From LMUY01 sp964244585 (GTDB lineage Bacteria > Pseudomonadota > Alphaproteobacteria > Acetobacterales > Acetobacteraceae), in the NCBI GenBank assembly GCA_964244585.1, contig CAXTJM010000006.1, positions 62,001 through 126,000 of the forward strand: DNA of 64,000 bases, read 5' to 3'. The position numbers and the translations under genes are program-made. Below are positions 44,056-53,689 of this stretch, piece after piece (the stretch's first letter is position 1; the number at the start of each line of letters is the position of its first letter). Below the pieces are notes generated by a model. That model was not told the origin of the DNA, made no database searches, and saw only the letters and a program-made list of their open reading frames with translations.

Positions 44056-44897
44056 TGCGCGCCTTCGCCCAGTTCTGCCGCCGCTACGCCCGCAACCGCG
44101 CCGCCGTTGCCGGCCTGGTGGTGCTGCTGCTCATCCTGGCGATGGCCGGGTTCGCCGATATCCTGTTCCCCGACGACCCCTGGGACATGGTCGCCCAGCC
44201 GCTGCTTTGGCCGGGGCAGGACGGGGAGTATCCGCTCGGCTCCGACCTGCTGGGCCGCGACCTGATGAGCGGGCTGTTCCATGGCGCCCGCGTCTCGCTG
44301 CTGTTCGGCTTCTCCGCCACGGCGGCCGCGCTGGTGGTCGGCGTCGCCGTGGGGGGGCTGGCCGGCTACTATCGCGGCTGGGTCGACGACGTGCTGATGC
44401 GCGTGACCGAGCTGTTCCAGACCGTGCCGCCCTTCATCCTCGCCATCGTGCTGGTCGCCATCCTCACGCCCTCCGCCAAGACCATCGTGCTGGCCATCGC
44501 CATGGTGTCCTGGCCCGGTGTGGCCCGCCTGACACGGGCGGAGTTCATGGCGCTGCGCGGACGGGAGTTCGTGCAGGCCGGCATCGTGCTGGGCATGGGC
44601 GACATCCGCATCATGCTGACGCAGATCCTGCCCAACGCCATGGGGCCGATCATCGTCAGCTCCTCCCTGATGGTGGCGACGGCGATTCTGCTGGAGGCGA
44701 GCCTCGCCTTCCTGGGCCTGGGCGACCCGAACCTGATGAGCTGGGGCACCATCATCGGCGCCGGCCGGGATGCGCTGCGCACCGCCTGGTACATCGCGGC
44801 GCTGCCGGGTGCGGCCATCCTGCTGACAGTGGTCAGCTTCAACCTCATCGGCGAGGGGCTGAACGACGCGCTCAATCCCCGGCTGCGGAACCGCTGA
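44055..44897 (+). CDS. Peptide-type ABC transporter permease (DppC family)
   Basis: This 280-residue protein starts FAQFCRRYARNRAAVAGLVVLLLIL, as in DppC/OppC. It has the family motif PLGSDLLGRDLMSGLFHGARVSL near residue 58 and an EAA loop LRGREFVQAGIVLGMGD near 168. About six membrane helices are present. The ATG overlaps the previous stop (TGATG). A much longer frame runs upstream in the same phase inside dppB but is not coding. Confidence 0.93.
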   Translation: MRAFAQFCRRYARNRAAVAGLVVLLLILAMAGFADILFPDDPWDMVAQPLLWPGQDGEYPLGSDLLGRDLMSGLFHGARVSLLFGFSATAAALVVGVAVGGLAGYYRGWVDDVLMRVTELFQTVPPFILAIVLVAILTPSAKTIVLAIAMVSWPGVARLTRAEFMALRGREFVQAGIVLGMGDIRIMLTQILPNAMGPIIVSSSLMVATAILLEASLAFLGLGDPNLMSWGTIIGAGRDALRTAWYIAALPGAAILLTVVSFNLIGEGLNDALNPRLRNR

Positions 44898-44898
44898 G

Positions 44899-45902
44899 GT
44901 GGCGCTGCTGGAGATCACCGACCTGCAGACGCATTTCTTCTCCCGCCGCACCGTGCTGAAGGCGGTGGACGGGGTCAGCCTCTCGATCGAGGCCGGCGAG
45001 GTGTTGGCGGTGGTGGGCGAGAGCGGCTGCGGCAAGTCCGTCACCGCCTTCTCCATCCTGGGCCTGGTGCCCAACCCGCCGGGCCGCATCGTTGGCGGCA
45101 GCATCCGCTTCGAAGGGCGCGAACTGGTCGGCCTGCCGCCGCGGGACATGCGGGCGCTGCGCGGCGACCGCATCGGCATGGTGTTCCAGGAGCCGATGAC
45201 CTCGCTGAACCCGGCGCTGACCGTGGGCGAGCAGATCGGCGAGGTGCTGGTGCAGCATCGCGGCATGACCCGGCGCCAGGCCGCAACCCGCGCCGCCGAG
45301 CTGCTGGAGCTGGTGCGCGTGCCCGACTCGCAGCGGCGCGTGCTGGATCACCCGCACCGGCTGTCGGGCGGCATGCGGCAGCGGGTGATGATCGCCATGG
45401 CCGTCGCCTGCGAGCCGCGCCTGCTGATCGCCGACGAGCCCACCACGGCATTGGACGTCACGGTGCAGGCGCAGGTGCTGGAGCTGCTGCTTTCCATACG
45501 GCAGCGGTTCGGCACGGCGATCCTGCTGATCACCCACGACCTCGGCGTGGTGGCGGAAACCGCGGACCGCGTGGCGGTGATGTATGCCGGCCGCAAGATC
45601 GAGGAGGGCGCCACCGCGCGCCTGTTCGCGGACCCGCAGCACCCCTATACGCGCGGCCTGCTCGCCGCCAGCCCTGAGATCGAGCCCGGCGATACCCTGG
45701 TCGGGCGCGATCGGCCGCGGCTGAAGGAGATACCCGGCATGGTGCCGGCACTGGACGCCATGCCCCCGGGCTGCCGCTTCGCCCCGCGCTGCCCCGAGTT
45801 CATGCCGTGCTGCGACACGGCGCCGCCGGCACTGCTGCCCCGGCATGGCGGGCTGGTGGCGTGCTACGCCCGGCACTCCGTGCCGGCGCTGGAGGGCGCG
45901 GC

Positions 45903-45906
<4 letters not shown>
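44899..45906 (+). CDS. Peptide-type ABC transporter ATPase (DppD family)
   Basis: The 335-residue ATPase has Walker A GESGCGKSVT near residue 37, the Q-loop GMVFQEPMTSLNP, signature LSGGMRQRV near 154, and Walker B LLIADEPTTALD near 173. The C-terminal oligopeptide-transport extension has GCRFAPRCPEFMPCC, whose Cys residues may hold an iron-sulfur cluster, as known for some DppD proteins. It starts with GTG one base after the permease stop and overlaps the next ATPase by four bases. Confidence 0.93.
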
Positions 45907-46898
<992 letters not shown>

Positions 46899-46899
46899 C

Positions 46900-48060
46900 A
46901 TGCCCGACCTGTTTTCCGAGTTCCGCCTGAAGGACGTCACCCTTCGCAACCGCGTCGCCGTCTCGCCGATGACGATGTATTCATGCGACAACCAGGATGG
47001 CGTGCTGACCGACTGGCACCTGATGCATCTGGGCGCGCGAGCCGCCGGGGGCGCCGGTCTGGTGGTGATGGAGCAGCTGGCCGTGTCGCCGGAAGGCCGC
47101 ATGACGCCCACCTGCGCCGGCATCTGGTCCGATGAGCAGATTCCCGCGCTGCGCCGCGTGGCGGACTTCATCAGGTCCATGGGCGCCGTGCCCGGCGTGC
47201 AACTCGGCCATACCGGGCGCAAGGGCGGCATGACCACGCCTTGGGAGGGCTACTACCAGCTGCCCGACGACCATCCGGAGGCGTGGGAAGCGATCGGCCC
47301 GACGGATACGCCGTATGGCGGCAAGCGTTTCCCGCGCGGGGGCAAATACGCGACCAGGGAGGACATCGCCCGCCTCGTCGGTGATTTCGCCCGCGGCGCG
47401 GAACGGGCGCTTGAGGCCGGGTTCGAGTGGGTGGAAATGCACTACGCCCACGGCTTCCTGGGGGCGAGCTTCCTGTCCCCCGTCGCCAACACGCGCGATG
47501 ACGAGTACGGCGGCAGCCTGGAGAACCGCGCCCGCTTCCTGGTGGAGGCGTTCGACGCCGTGCGCGCCGTGTGGCCGGAACGCCTGCCGCTGACCATGCG
47601 GGTGGGCGCCATCGACTACGGCATGGAAACCCACTCGGTCGAGGACACCATCTGGCTGGTGAAGACCATGGCCGAGCACGGGCTGGACCTGGTGGACATC
47701 AGCATGGGCATGAACACCGACGCTGGCAGCGAAGTGCCTTGGACCGACCGTGGCTTCATGGTGCCGACCGCCACCCGCATCCGCACCGAGACCGGCATGC
47801 CGACGGCGGTCAGCTGGAACACCGGCGACCCTGCCTACGCCGACCGCATTATCCGCGACGAGAAGGTGGACGTGCTGATGGTCGGCCGCCCCATGATCGC
47901 CAACCCGCACTGGCCACTCTACGCCGCCTTGGCCTTGGGCCGGAACGCGCCCTACGACGTGTTGCCGAAGCAATACAACCATGCCCTGCTCCGCAGCCGG
48001 GACGCGGAGAACTGCAGCGGGTTCGGCCCGGTGGGGGCCTCCGCCCGGGACACGCACTGA
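46900..48060 (+). CDS. Old Yellow Enzyme-family NADH:flavin oxidoreductase (YqjM-like)
   Basis: This 386-residue TIM-barrel flavoprotein has the YqjM-type start LRNRVAVSPMTMYSC (regulatory Cys near residue 27), GVQLGHTGRKG, the active-site block WVEMHYAHGFLGASFLSPVANTRDDEYGGSLENR near 185, and VLMVGRPMIANPHW for FMN phosphate. These enzymes reduce activated C=C bonds using NAD(P)H. Being cotranscribed with a peptide-type importer suggests it acts on the imported compound. It ends before a strong hairpin. Confidence 0.9.
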   Translation: MPDLFSEFRLKDVTLRNRVAVSPMTMYSCDNQDGVLTDWHLMHLGARAAGGAGLVVMEQLAVSPEGRMTPTCAGIWSDEQIPALRRVADFIRSMGAVPGVQLGHTGRKGGMTTPWEGYYQLPDDHPEAWEAIGPTDTPYGGKRFPRGGKYATREDIARLVGDFARGAERALEAGFEWVEMHYAHGFLGASFLSPVANTRDDEYGGSLENRARFLVEAFDAVRAVWPERLPLTMRVGAIDYGMETHSVEDTIWLVKTMAEHGLDLVDISMGMNTDAGSEVPWTDRGFMVPTATRIRTETGMPTAVSWNTGDPAYADRIIRDEKVDVLMVGRPMIANPHWPLYAALALGRNAPYDVLPKQYNHALLRSRDAENCSGFGPVGASARDTH

Positions 48061-48083
48061 GCAGTCCGTGCGCCCTCAGGCTG

Positions 48084-48129
48084 CCTGGGCCAAGGCCGCT
48101 CCCGCAATCGGGAGAGGACTTGGCCAGGG
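48084..48129. terminator. Two-tier stem-loop between convergent genes
   Basis: An inner stem CTCCCG/CGGGAG (48099-48104, 48109-48114) around CAAT is enclosed by an outer stem GGCCAAG/CTTGGCC (48088-48094, 48119-48125), extended further with one bulge. It lies between the stop of the flavin oxidoreductase gene and the stop of the leftward ohr gene. The position and symmetry suggest a two-way terminator, though no U-run follows. Confidence 0.65.
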
Positions 48130-48133
48130 ATGT

Positions 48134-48559
48134 TCAGGCGACGGTGAGGCCGACGTCCACATTGCCCCGCGTGGCGTTCGAGTAGGGGCAAATCTGATGT
48201 GCGGTCTCGACCAGCTTCTCGGCGTCCGCACGGTCGACACCCGGCAGGACAACGCTCAGATCGGCGGTGATGCCGAAGCCCCCCTCGGATCGCGGACCGA
48301 TGCCCACGACGGCGGTGACCTTGGTGTCGGCCGGAACCTGGAGCTTGAGCTGCTGTCCGGCCACCTTGAGGGCGCCGATGAAGCAGGCGGAGTAGCCCGC
48401 GGCAAAGAGCTGCTCGGGGTTGGCGCCGTCGCCGCCGGCGCCGCCAAGCTCCTTGGGCGTCGAAAGCTTGACCGAGAAGTTGCCTTCCTGAGTACTGGCC
48501 TGGCCATCGCGACCGCCCGTGGCGGATGCGGTCGTGCGGTATTTGACGTCGACGGACAT
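48134..48559 (-). CDS. ohr: Organic hydroperoxide resistance protein Ohr (OsmC family)
   Basis: This 141-residue protein has both catalytic cysteines in their Ohr contexts: AAGYSACFIGAL near residue 55 and HQICPYSNATRGN near 120. The ending NVDVGLTVA is typical. Ohr reduces organic and lipid hydroperoxides with lipoyl-linked reducing power in the cytoplasm. No ohrR is visible, but a palindrome lies 24 bases upstream of the start (48583-48599). Confidence 0.94.
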   Translation of the reverse strand: MSVDVKYRTTASATGGRDGQASTQEGNFSVKLSTPKELGGAGGDGANPEQLFAAGYSACFIGALKVAGQQLKLQVPADTKVTAVVGIGPRSEGGFGITADLSVVLPGVDRADAEKLVETAHQICPYSNATRGNVDVGLTVA

Positions 48560-48582
48560 GGCGGGATCACCTGTTCAGAACT

Positions 48583-48599
48583 GCGATACTTATTATCGC
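48583..48599. promoter_or_regulatory. Palindrome upstream of ohr, possible OhrR-type operator
   Basis: GCGATA (48583-48588) and TATCGC (48594-48599) form a perfect 6-bp inverted repeat around CTTAT, giving an AT-rich centre in otherwise GC-rich DNA. On the minus strand it includes GATAAT, close to a -10 box. MarR-type OhrR repressors bind AT-rich palindromes over ohr promoters. The regulator itself is not in the window. Confidence 0.5.
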
Positions 48600-48699
48600 G
48601 ACAGTTTACTCCTGCATCTGGCGGACGGTGTTGTCCAGCGTGACGCGCTGACAGGATGGCGGCCGTGAGCCTTGCCTGGAAGCGCCGGTGCAGCACGGC

Positions 48700-50025
48700 T
48701 TAGGACTCAAGGGTCCGTTGGGAAAGCCTCCCTTCACGACTGTATGGCTCATCGAGCATGGCGTAATCTGGAAGCTCCGCCGTAATAGCCCGGCCGCCGC
48801 GGATCACGAGGCGGTCGGATTGCGATCGAGCGAGCAGTTCGTTCGACGTCCGGGCACGGAACAGGATCATCTCGGCGGGCTGCGCTGCGGCGATCCGGCC
48901 CGGGGCGATCCCCATGACGGCGGCCGGCATCGTTACCACGACCGTCCGCCAATCGAACCCCGAATGATCGAGTTGCCCGATCCTCACCCCTTCGCGGAAC
49001 ACCTCCAGCATGTCGCCGTCGCCGTAGGCATGGAACGGATCGCGGGTGTTGTCGCTGGCGAGGCAGACCCGCACCCCCGCCGACGCCAGTTCGTGCAGCA
49101 GCGTGATGCCTCGCCAGCGCGGCGTCCGGTCGGGCACGCGATCCTGCAGGTACAGGTTGCACATGGGCAGGCTGACGATCGCCACACCGGCCCGCGCCAC
49201 CAGCGCGATGGTCGCGGCGGCATCGGGCTGCAACGCCAGGGAACACACATGGCCGCACGTGACCCGCCCCTCATAGCCGTGCCGGAGGGTCGCGGCCGCG
49301 ATGGCACCGAGTGATCGCGCGGCGGGGTCGTCCGTCTCGTCGGCGTGGAAATCGAGGTCGAGGCCGCGGTCGCGGGCCAAATCGAAGACGCGGTCGAGTG
49401 CGGGGTCAATCTCCGGATGGCGGGCCACGCTGCACCCCAGCAATCCGCCATGCGAGGCCACCAGGTCGGCGATACCCTGTCCTTCCGGTCCGCTGAGGAC
49501 GTCGATCGAGACCAGGGCGGCCAGCTGCAGCGCGACGCGCGACGACCAGCGCTGCCGCAGGCGGGCCAGCACCGGCCAGGAGATCGCGCCCTGCGGCCGG
49601 ACCGTGTCGATATGGGTCCGCATCGCCCGCGTGCCGTGGGCGTAGGCGCAGGCCAAGCCGAACTCGGCCCTGCGTTCGACGTCGTCCGACGTCCAGCGGG
49701 CGGCGCGATCGGTCGCCACGGTCGCCAGCGCCGCTTTCCAGGTGCCGTCCGGGTTCGGCGCGCGCGGCACGGTATGCCCCTTATCGAGATGGGTGTGCAT
49801 GTCGACGAAGGCCGGCCAGAGCAGACTGCCACGGCAATCGATGCCGGGCAGTGCGGACGCCGCATGCCCCGCCGGCGAAACCGAGCGGATACGGTCGCCA
49901 TGCACCTCCACATCCACGACCTGGTCGGCCGTTGCCGGCGGGTCGAGGAAGCCGCCGGGCACCGTGCATCGCGCCAGGCGATACCGGTCGGTGTCCGGCA
50001 GGCACAGGAACGCATTTGCGGACAC
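48700..50025 (-). CDS. Cytosine deaminase-like amidohydrolase
   Basis: This 441-residue protein has the CodA-type metal motifs: FVDMHTHLDKGH near residue 65, LDFHADETDD near 215, GRVTCGHVCSL near 245, and LASDNTRDPFHAYGDGDML near 320. Family members deaminate cytosine, isoguanine, triazines or related rings. It starts with GTG sharing one base with the upstream stop (TAGTG). The open frame reaches far upstream only because it runs through the hydrolase gene in a different phase. It is the last gene of the RutR-linked operon, which suggests action on a pyrimidine-like ring. Confidence 0.85.
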   Translation of the reverse strand: MSANAFLCLPDTDRYRLARCTVPGGFLDPPATADQVVDVEVHGDRIRSVSPAGHAASALPGIDCRGSLLWPAFVDMHTHLDKGHTVPRAPNPDGTWKAALATVATDRAARWTSDDVERRAEFGLACAYAHGTRAMRTHIDTVRPQGAISWPVLARLRQRWSSRVALQLAALVSIDVLSGPEGQGIADLVASHGGLLGCSVARHPEIDPALDRVFDLARDRGLDLDFHADETDDPAARSLGAIAAATLRHGYEGRVTCGHVCSLALQPDAAATIALVARAGVAIVSLPMCNLYLQDRVPDRTPRWRGITLLHELASAGVRVCLASDNTRDPFHAYGDGDMLEVFREGVRIGQLDHSGFDWRTVVVTMPAAVMGIAPGRIAAAQPAEMILFRARTSNELLARSQSDRLVIRGGRAITAELPDYAMLDEPYSREGRLSQRTLES

Positions 50026-51662
50026 TAGCCCTGTCCCGCCTGGCAAACCGGCAGCATCAGGCGCGACGGTGCGGTGCCACCGTGGCGCAGCGTCATGACG
50101 ATCACCTGTTCCTCCTCCGCGCGCGTGGCGACGGGCGTGGCGCCCGTGCCGGGATTGACAGCGAAGGCGGGAAAGCTGGTCGCCGCAAGGGACAGGCGCA
50201 GCGCATGGCCCGCAGGCACGGTCGTCATCGTCGCCCGCATCGCCACCCGGCATGGCCCCGCACCCGGGCGGTCGAAGCGGGCATGGCCCTGGGTCAGGTT
50301 CCAGCTCCGGCCCTGCGGGTCCACCATCGCCAGCACGGCCGACACGTCGAAGCTGCTCCGGTCCGCCGCAACCCAGAGCTCGGCCGCCACACGCCCGCAG
50401 ATCGCCAGCGACGACGCAAGGGGCGTGGAGGTGAAGCAGGCGACGTCGGCGCGGTCGTCCACTGCGGCGCGATCCTGCATGCCGCCCGGCTGGGCGTTGT
50501 GGCCGCCGTGCGACGGCACGGGACGCCAGGGGTCGTGCACCCAACGCTCGGTTCCTTCGGCCGCCTGGTCCTGCCGCAGCGTCCCGTCGGTCGTGGTTGC
50601 GGCTGCAAGCCCAGTGCCGCCCAGATACCAGGACGAGGTCTGCGCGGGAGGCCATGCCGCCGCCTCCGTCCAGGCGTGCGTTCCCAGATCGAACAGGCGG
50701 AGGGACGGCGGCGGATCCCCGATGCCCTTGAGGTGGCGATCGAAGAACGCGACCTGCATCCCGTCGATCGGCGAGACCGCCGCCGCGCCGAAATCGACCG
50801 CGCCAACCCGGCGGCCCCACGGCTGGTGCGTCCAGGGCCCCACCACCAGCGCTTGGCCGGGCACGTCGCTGCGAATCGCCTCATAGCCGTCCAGCGTGCC
50901 CATCAGCATCTGGTCGTACCAGCCGCCGATATGCAGCATCGGCACCGTGACAGCCTTCCCGGCAAGCCGGGCGCGGGGTGCGAAGCCGTCCCAATAAGGA
51001 CCGGCCCCAGGGTGCGAAATCCAGTCGGCGTAGTGGCTCAGCCGGGCATGACGTTGCATGGCGGCGGGCATGGCGCGGTCTGCGGTCTGCAGCGGCAGGG
51101 CGCGCGCCATCGCCTGAAAGGCGGCAGCGGCCTGGGTGTCGCCATCGTGGCACGCCTTGATCCAGCCCATCTGCGCCCCCCAGCCCAACCCGGCCGAGAA
51201 GGCGAAGGCGCCACCCTCCCAGGCCCAGTCGGACCGCATGTCCCACCCGGCCATGGCGGGGGCCAGGGCATGCACCTTCGCACCGCCCGCCAGCGCCAGG
51301 AACTGCGTCACCGCCTGGTAGGAGAACCCGTACATGCCGATCCGGCCCGACGCGCCGGGCAGCGATGCAGCCCAGTCCACGGCCTGCACGCCGTCCGCCT
51401 CCTCGTCCAGGAACAGGCGGAAGCTCCCCTCGCTGCTGCCGGTGCCCCGCACGTCCTGGATGACCACGATATAGCCGTGCGCGGCATACCAAGCGGGGTG
51501 CGCGTAAACCAGCGTGGAGGCGATGCGCCGACCGTAGGGCTGGCGCATCAGCAGCACCGGAAACGCCCCGGGGACATCCGGACGCCAGACATCCGCGTCG
51601 AGCCGCGTTCCATCGCACGTCGTCATCGAAGCCGTCTCCGGCCCCTGCACCGGCAGGGTCAT
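50025..51662 (-). CDS. CocE/NonD family hydrolase
   Basis: This 545-residue protein has the X-Pro dipeptidyl-peptidase-like fold of CocE: DGTRLDADVWRP near residue 17, VIQDVRGTGSSEG near 68, the nucleophile elbow MYGFSYQAVTQF near 112, a His in GPWTHQPWG near 265, and a C-terminal jelly-roll domain with LSLAATSFPAFAVNPGTG. Known members cleave cocaine, cephalosporin esters or peptide amides. It overlaps the creatininase-family gene as ATGA. An open frame of 802 codons continues upstream but is not a fusion. Confidence 0.88.
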   Translation of the reverse strand: MTLPVQGPETASMTTCDGTRLDADVWRPDVPGAFPVLLMRQPYGRRIASTLVYAHPAWYAAHGYIVVIQDVRGTGSSEGSFRLFLDEEADGVQAVDWAASLPGASGRIGMYGFSYQAVTQFLALAGGAKVHALAPAMAGWDMRSDWAWEGGAFAFSAGLGWGAQMGWIKACHDGDTQAAAAFQAMARALPLQTADRAMPAAMQRHARLSHYADWISHPGAGPYWDGFAPRARLAGKAVTVPMLHIGGWYDQMLMGTLDGYEAIRSDVPGQALVVGPWTHQPWGRRVGAVDFGAAAVSPIDGMQVAFFDRHLKGIGDPPPSLRLFDLGTHAWTEAAAWPPAQTSSWYLGGTGLAAATTTDGTLRQDQAAEGTERWVHDPWRPVPSHGGHNAQPGGMQDRAAVDDRADVACFTSTPLASSLAICGRVAAELWVAADRSSFDVSAVLAMVDPQGRSWNLTQGHARFDRPGAGPCRVAMRATMTTVPAGHALRLSLAATSFPAFAVNPGTGATPVATRAEEEQVIVMTLRHGGTAPSRLMLPVCQAGQG

Positions 51663-52465
51663 GCCGGTGCGTCGACCAACCAGGCCGCGAGGTCGAGCGC
51701 GGCCATGTCCTGGACCAACCGGGCCAGGTGCCCGGCGGCGGTCGCGACGAAGCGGGCACCCAGTGCGGGCGTCGCCGCCGCGGCATCGCCCAACGCACCG
51801 TCGGCATTCAGGTCCTGCGTCTCCCAGCCGAACCCGGTGACCCCCTCGGGCATCAGCCGCATCCCCTCGGCCTCGTGTTCGAGCCACCGGGAACGGAACC
51901 AGCGCGCCTCCCGCATCCGCACCAGCTCGGGGCAGAGATGCAGCATCACGGAGGTCTCGACCAGGCCGCCATGGATGCCGTGCCGCGCCTCCTCCTGCGT
52001 CAGCTCGACGCCGTCCGGGCGGCCCAGGCGGCTCCACATGCAGGTGGCGGCGAACAGGCCGGCACCCCGCAGCCGGCGGCAGACGATGTCTGCGATCTGC
52101 GGCTGGCCGCCATGGCTGTTCAGCAGCAGCAGCCGGCGGATACCGGCCCGGGCGACGCTCTGGCCGATCTCGGTCCACAATGCGATCAGCGTTTCCGGCG
52201 TGGCGGTCAGGGTGCCGGGAAAGCGGACGTGCTCGACCGAACAGCCGATCGCCTGCGTCGGCAGCACCAGCACGGGGGCGGTGTCCGGCAACATCGCCAG
52301 CATGGCCGCCACGATCCCCTGGTTGATTGCCGTATCGACGGACACGGGCAGGTGCGGCCCGTGCTGCTCGATCGCCGCGATCGGCAGCACCGCCACCGTC
52401 TCTGGCGGCAAGCTGCGAAAATCCGTCCAGCACAGATCGGCCCAGAAGCGGGAGGCGGGCACCAT
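51659..52465 (-). CDS. Creatininase family hydrolase
   Basis: This 268-residue protein has the creatininase metal site: AVLPIAAIEQHGPHLPVSVDTAINQG near residue 25, LLLNSHGGQPQ near 115, and GIHGGLVETSVML near 165. The family opens cyclic amides such as creatinine and also includes an archaeal formamide hydrolase of pterin synthesis. Two metal ions are expected. It begins one base after the cupin gene. In this operon a ring-opening or deformylation step is plausible. Confidence 0.88.
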   Translation of the reverse strand: MVPASRFWADLCWTDFRSLPPETVAVLPIAAIEQHGPHLPVSVDTAINQGIVAAMLAMLPDTAPVLVLPTQAIGCSVEHVRFPGTLTATPETLIALWTEIGQSVARAGIRRLLLLNSHGGQPQIADIVCRRLRGAGLFAATCMWSRLGRPDGVELTQEEARHGIHGGLVETSVMLHLCPELVRMREARWFRSRWLEHEAEGMRLMPEGVTGFGWETQDLNADGALGDAAAATPALGARFVATAAGHLARLVQDMAALDLAAWLVDAPA

Positions 52466-52466
52466 G

Positions 52467-52931
52467 TCAGGCGCGGCCGCTGATCACCGCCAGGTCCGCC
52501 GCATCCAGCGTAACGGGCGTGCCGCCGCGGATCAGCTCGGCGAAGCCCTCGTTGGGCGTCATGAAGGTGAGGCAGTAGAGCTTGCCCTCGCCGGTGTTGG
52601 TCACCTTGTGCTCCGAGCCCGGCCGCAGCGTGAAGCTGTCGCCAGGGCCGATCGGCATGGCGGCGCCGTCGCATTCCGCGACGCCGGTCCCGGCGAGCAC
52701 GAAGAAGCACTCCTCGGCGACGGAATGCATGTTGGGCGGCGTCGCCCCGCCCGGCTCGAAGATCTCGACCACCATGGTGAAGCTGACGCCATCGGCCAGC
52801 GGGTCGAACAGGCAGGCGAAGTAGTTGGTATCGCCCTCGGCGATGCGGAACGCCTGGAGCGTCGAGGCTCGCCGGGCGATGACGGGGGACCTCATGGCAG
52901 AGACCGGCACGGCAGGCGATGCTGGCGTCAT
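52467..52931 (-). CDS. Cupin domain protein
   Basis: The roughly 154-residue product is a single small beta-barrel cupin. Motif 1 is MHSVAEECFFVLAGTGVAECDG near residue 75, with a metal-binding His and Glu. Motif 2 is FTLRPGSEHKVTNTGEGKL near 105. Such proteins can be isomerases, dioxygenases or simple binders, so the activity cannot be told. The ATG at 52931 overlaps the upstream stop as ATGA. It is part of the RutR-linked operon. Confidence 0.85.
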   Translation of the reverse strand: MTPASPAVPVSAMRSPVIARRASTLQAFRIAEGDTNYFACLFDPLADGVSFTMVVEIFEPGGATPPNMHSVAEECFFVLAGTGVAECDGAAMPIGPGDSFTLRPGSEHKVTNTGEGKLYCLTFMTPNEGFAELIRGGTPVTLDAADLAVISGRA

Positions 52932-53689
52932 ATGGGAAGCGCCTCGATCAGGTCGGTTGAGAGCAGGGTGAAGCCGAAGATCTGGTGGATGTTCAGGATG
53001 GTGGCCTGGCGGCAGAAATCCGGGTTGCTGGTGGCCGCACAATCCTCAAGCAGGGCCGTGTCGTAGCCGAGGAAGTTGGCATCGGCCATCGTGTGCAGGA
53101 CGCACTGGTCCAGGTTCACGCCCGCGAACAGCAAGGTGGTGACACCGAGATTGCGCAGGATCGAGTCGAGCGGCGTGTCCCAGAAGCCGCTCATGCGGTG
53201 CTTGTCGACGTGGATGTCGCCGGGTTCGGCAACCAGTTCGTCCACCAGCGCGGCAGAGGGCGACCCGGCCTGCAACACCGGTGACCCGGTGCCGGCCAAG
53301 GGCCGGCCCAGCCCGGTGCCGGCGCCCGTGCCGTCATAGACGTGCAGCAGGGCGGGAGAGAGGTTCAGCCGATCCGGCCGCGTTCCCCAGTTCAGCCAGA
53401 CGATCGGCACGCTGGCCGTGCGAAGCCGGGGCAGCAGCGTGGCCAATGGTGCGATCGGCTCCCGGCAGGGCTCGATATCGACGCCGATCGACGCCAGCCA
53501 GCCCTGCCCGTGGCAAAAATCGTTCTGCATGTCGACGACGACCAGGGCGGTTCGCGCCAGGTCGATCGTCAACGCCTTGGGCCGTGCGGCAAAGCGGGCC
53601 GGGCGGGGTGCCGGCGCTTGCCGCACCAGCACGGCCTCGTCGGCCGAGACGTCCCACGCGTTCGCCGGGCTGGGGCCCTGGCGGATCAC
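52928..53689 (-). CDS. RutB-like cysteine hydrolase (isochorismatase family)
   Basis: The 253-residue product has the catalytic triad Asp-Lys-Cys in VVVDMQNDF (near 52), DKHRMSGFWDT (near 162) and NLDQCVLHT (near 193). Beyond the family fold it matches E. coli RutB over long stretches, for example LVDELVAEPGDI and TPLDSILRNLG, and near the end AxxxNIxxxFG. RutB hydrolyses ureidoacrylate in uracil breakdown. The first 35 residues are an extra Pro/Ala-rich extension. The start is a GTG overlapping the upstream stop as GTGA. Confidence 0.85.
   Translation of the reverse strand: MIRQGPSPANAWDVSADEAVLVRQAPAPRPARFAARPKALTIDLARTALVVVDMQNDFCHGQGWLASIGVDIEPCREPIAPLATLLPRLRTASVPIVWLNWGTRPDRLNLSPALLHVYDGTGAGTGLGRPLAGTGSPVLQAGSPSAALVDELVAEPGDIHVDKHRMSGFWDTPLDSILRNLGVTTLLFAGVNLDQCVLHTMADANFLGYDTALLEDCAATSNPDFCRQATILNIHQIFGFTLLSTDLIEALPI

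Noticed and set aside
50025..52433. An 802-codon open frame suggesting a fused creatininase-CocE protein
   Set aside because: The codons upstream of 51662 lie over the creatininase-family gene in a different phase and have no family match. The CocE homology begins at the ATG that overlaps the upstream stop.
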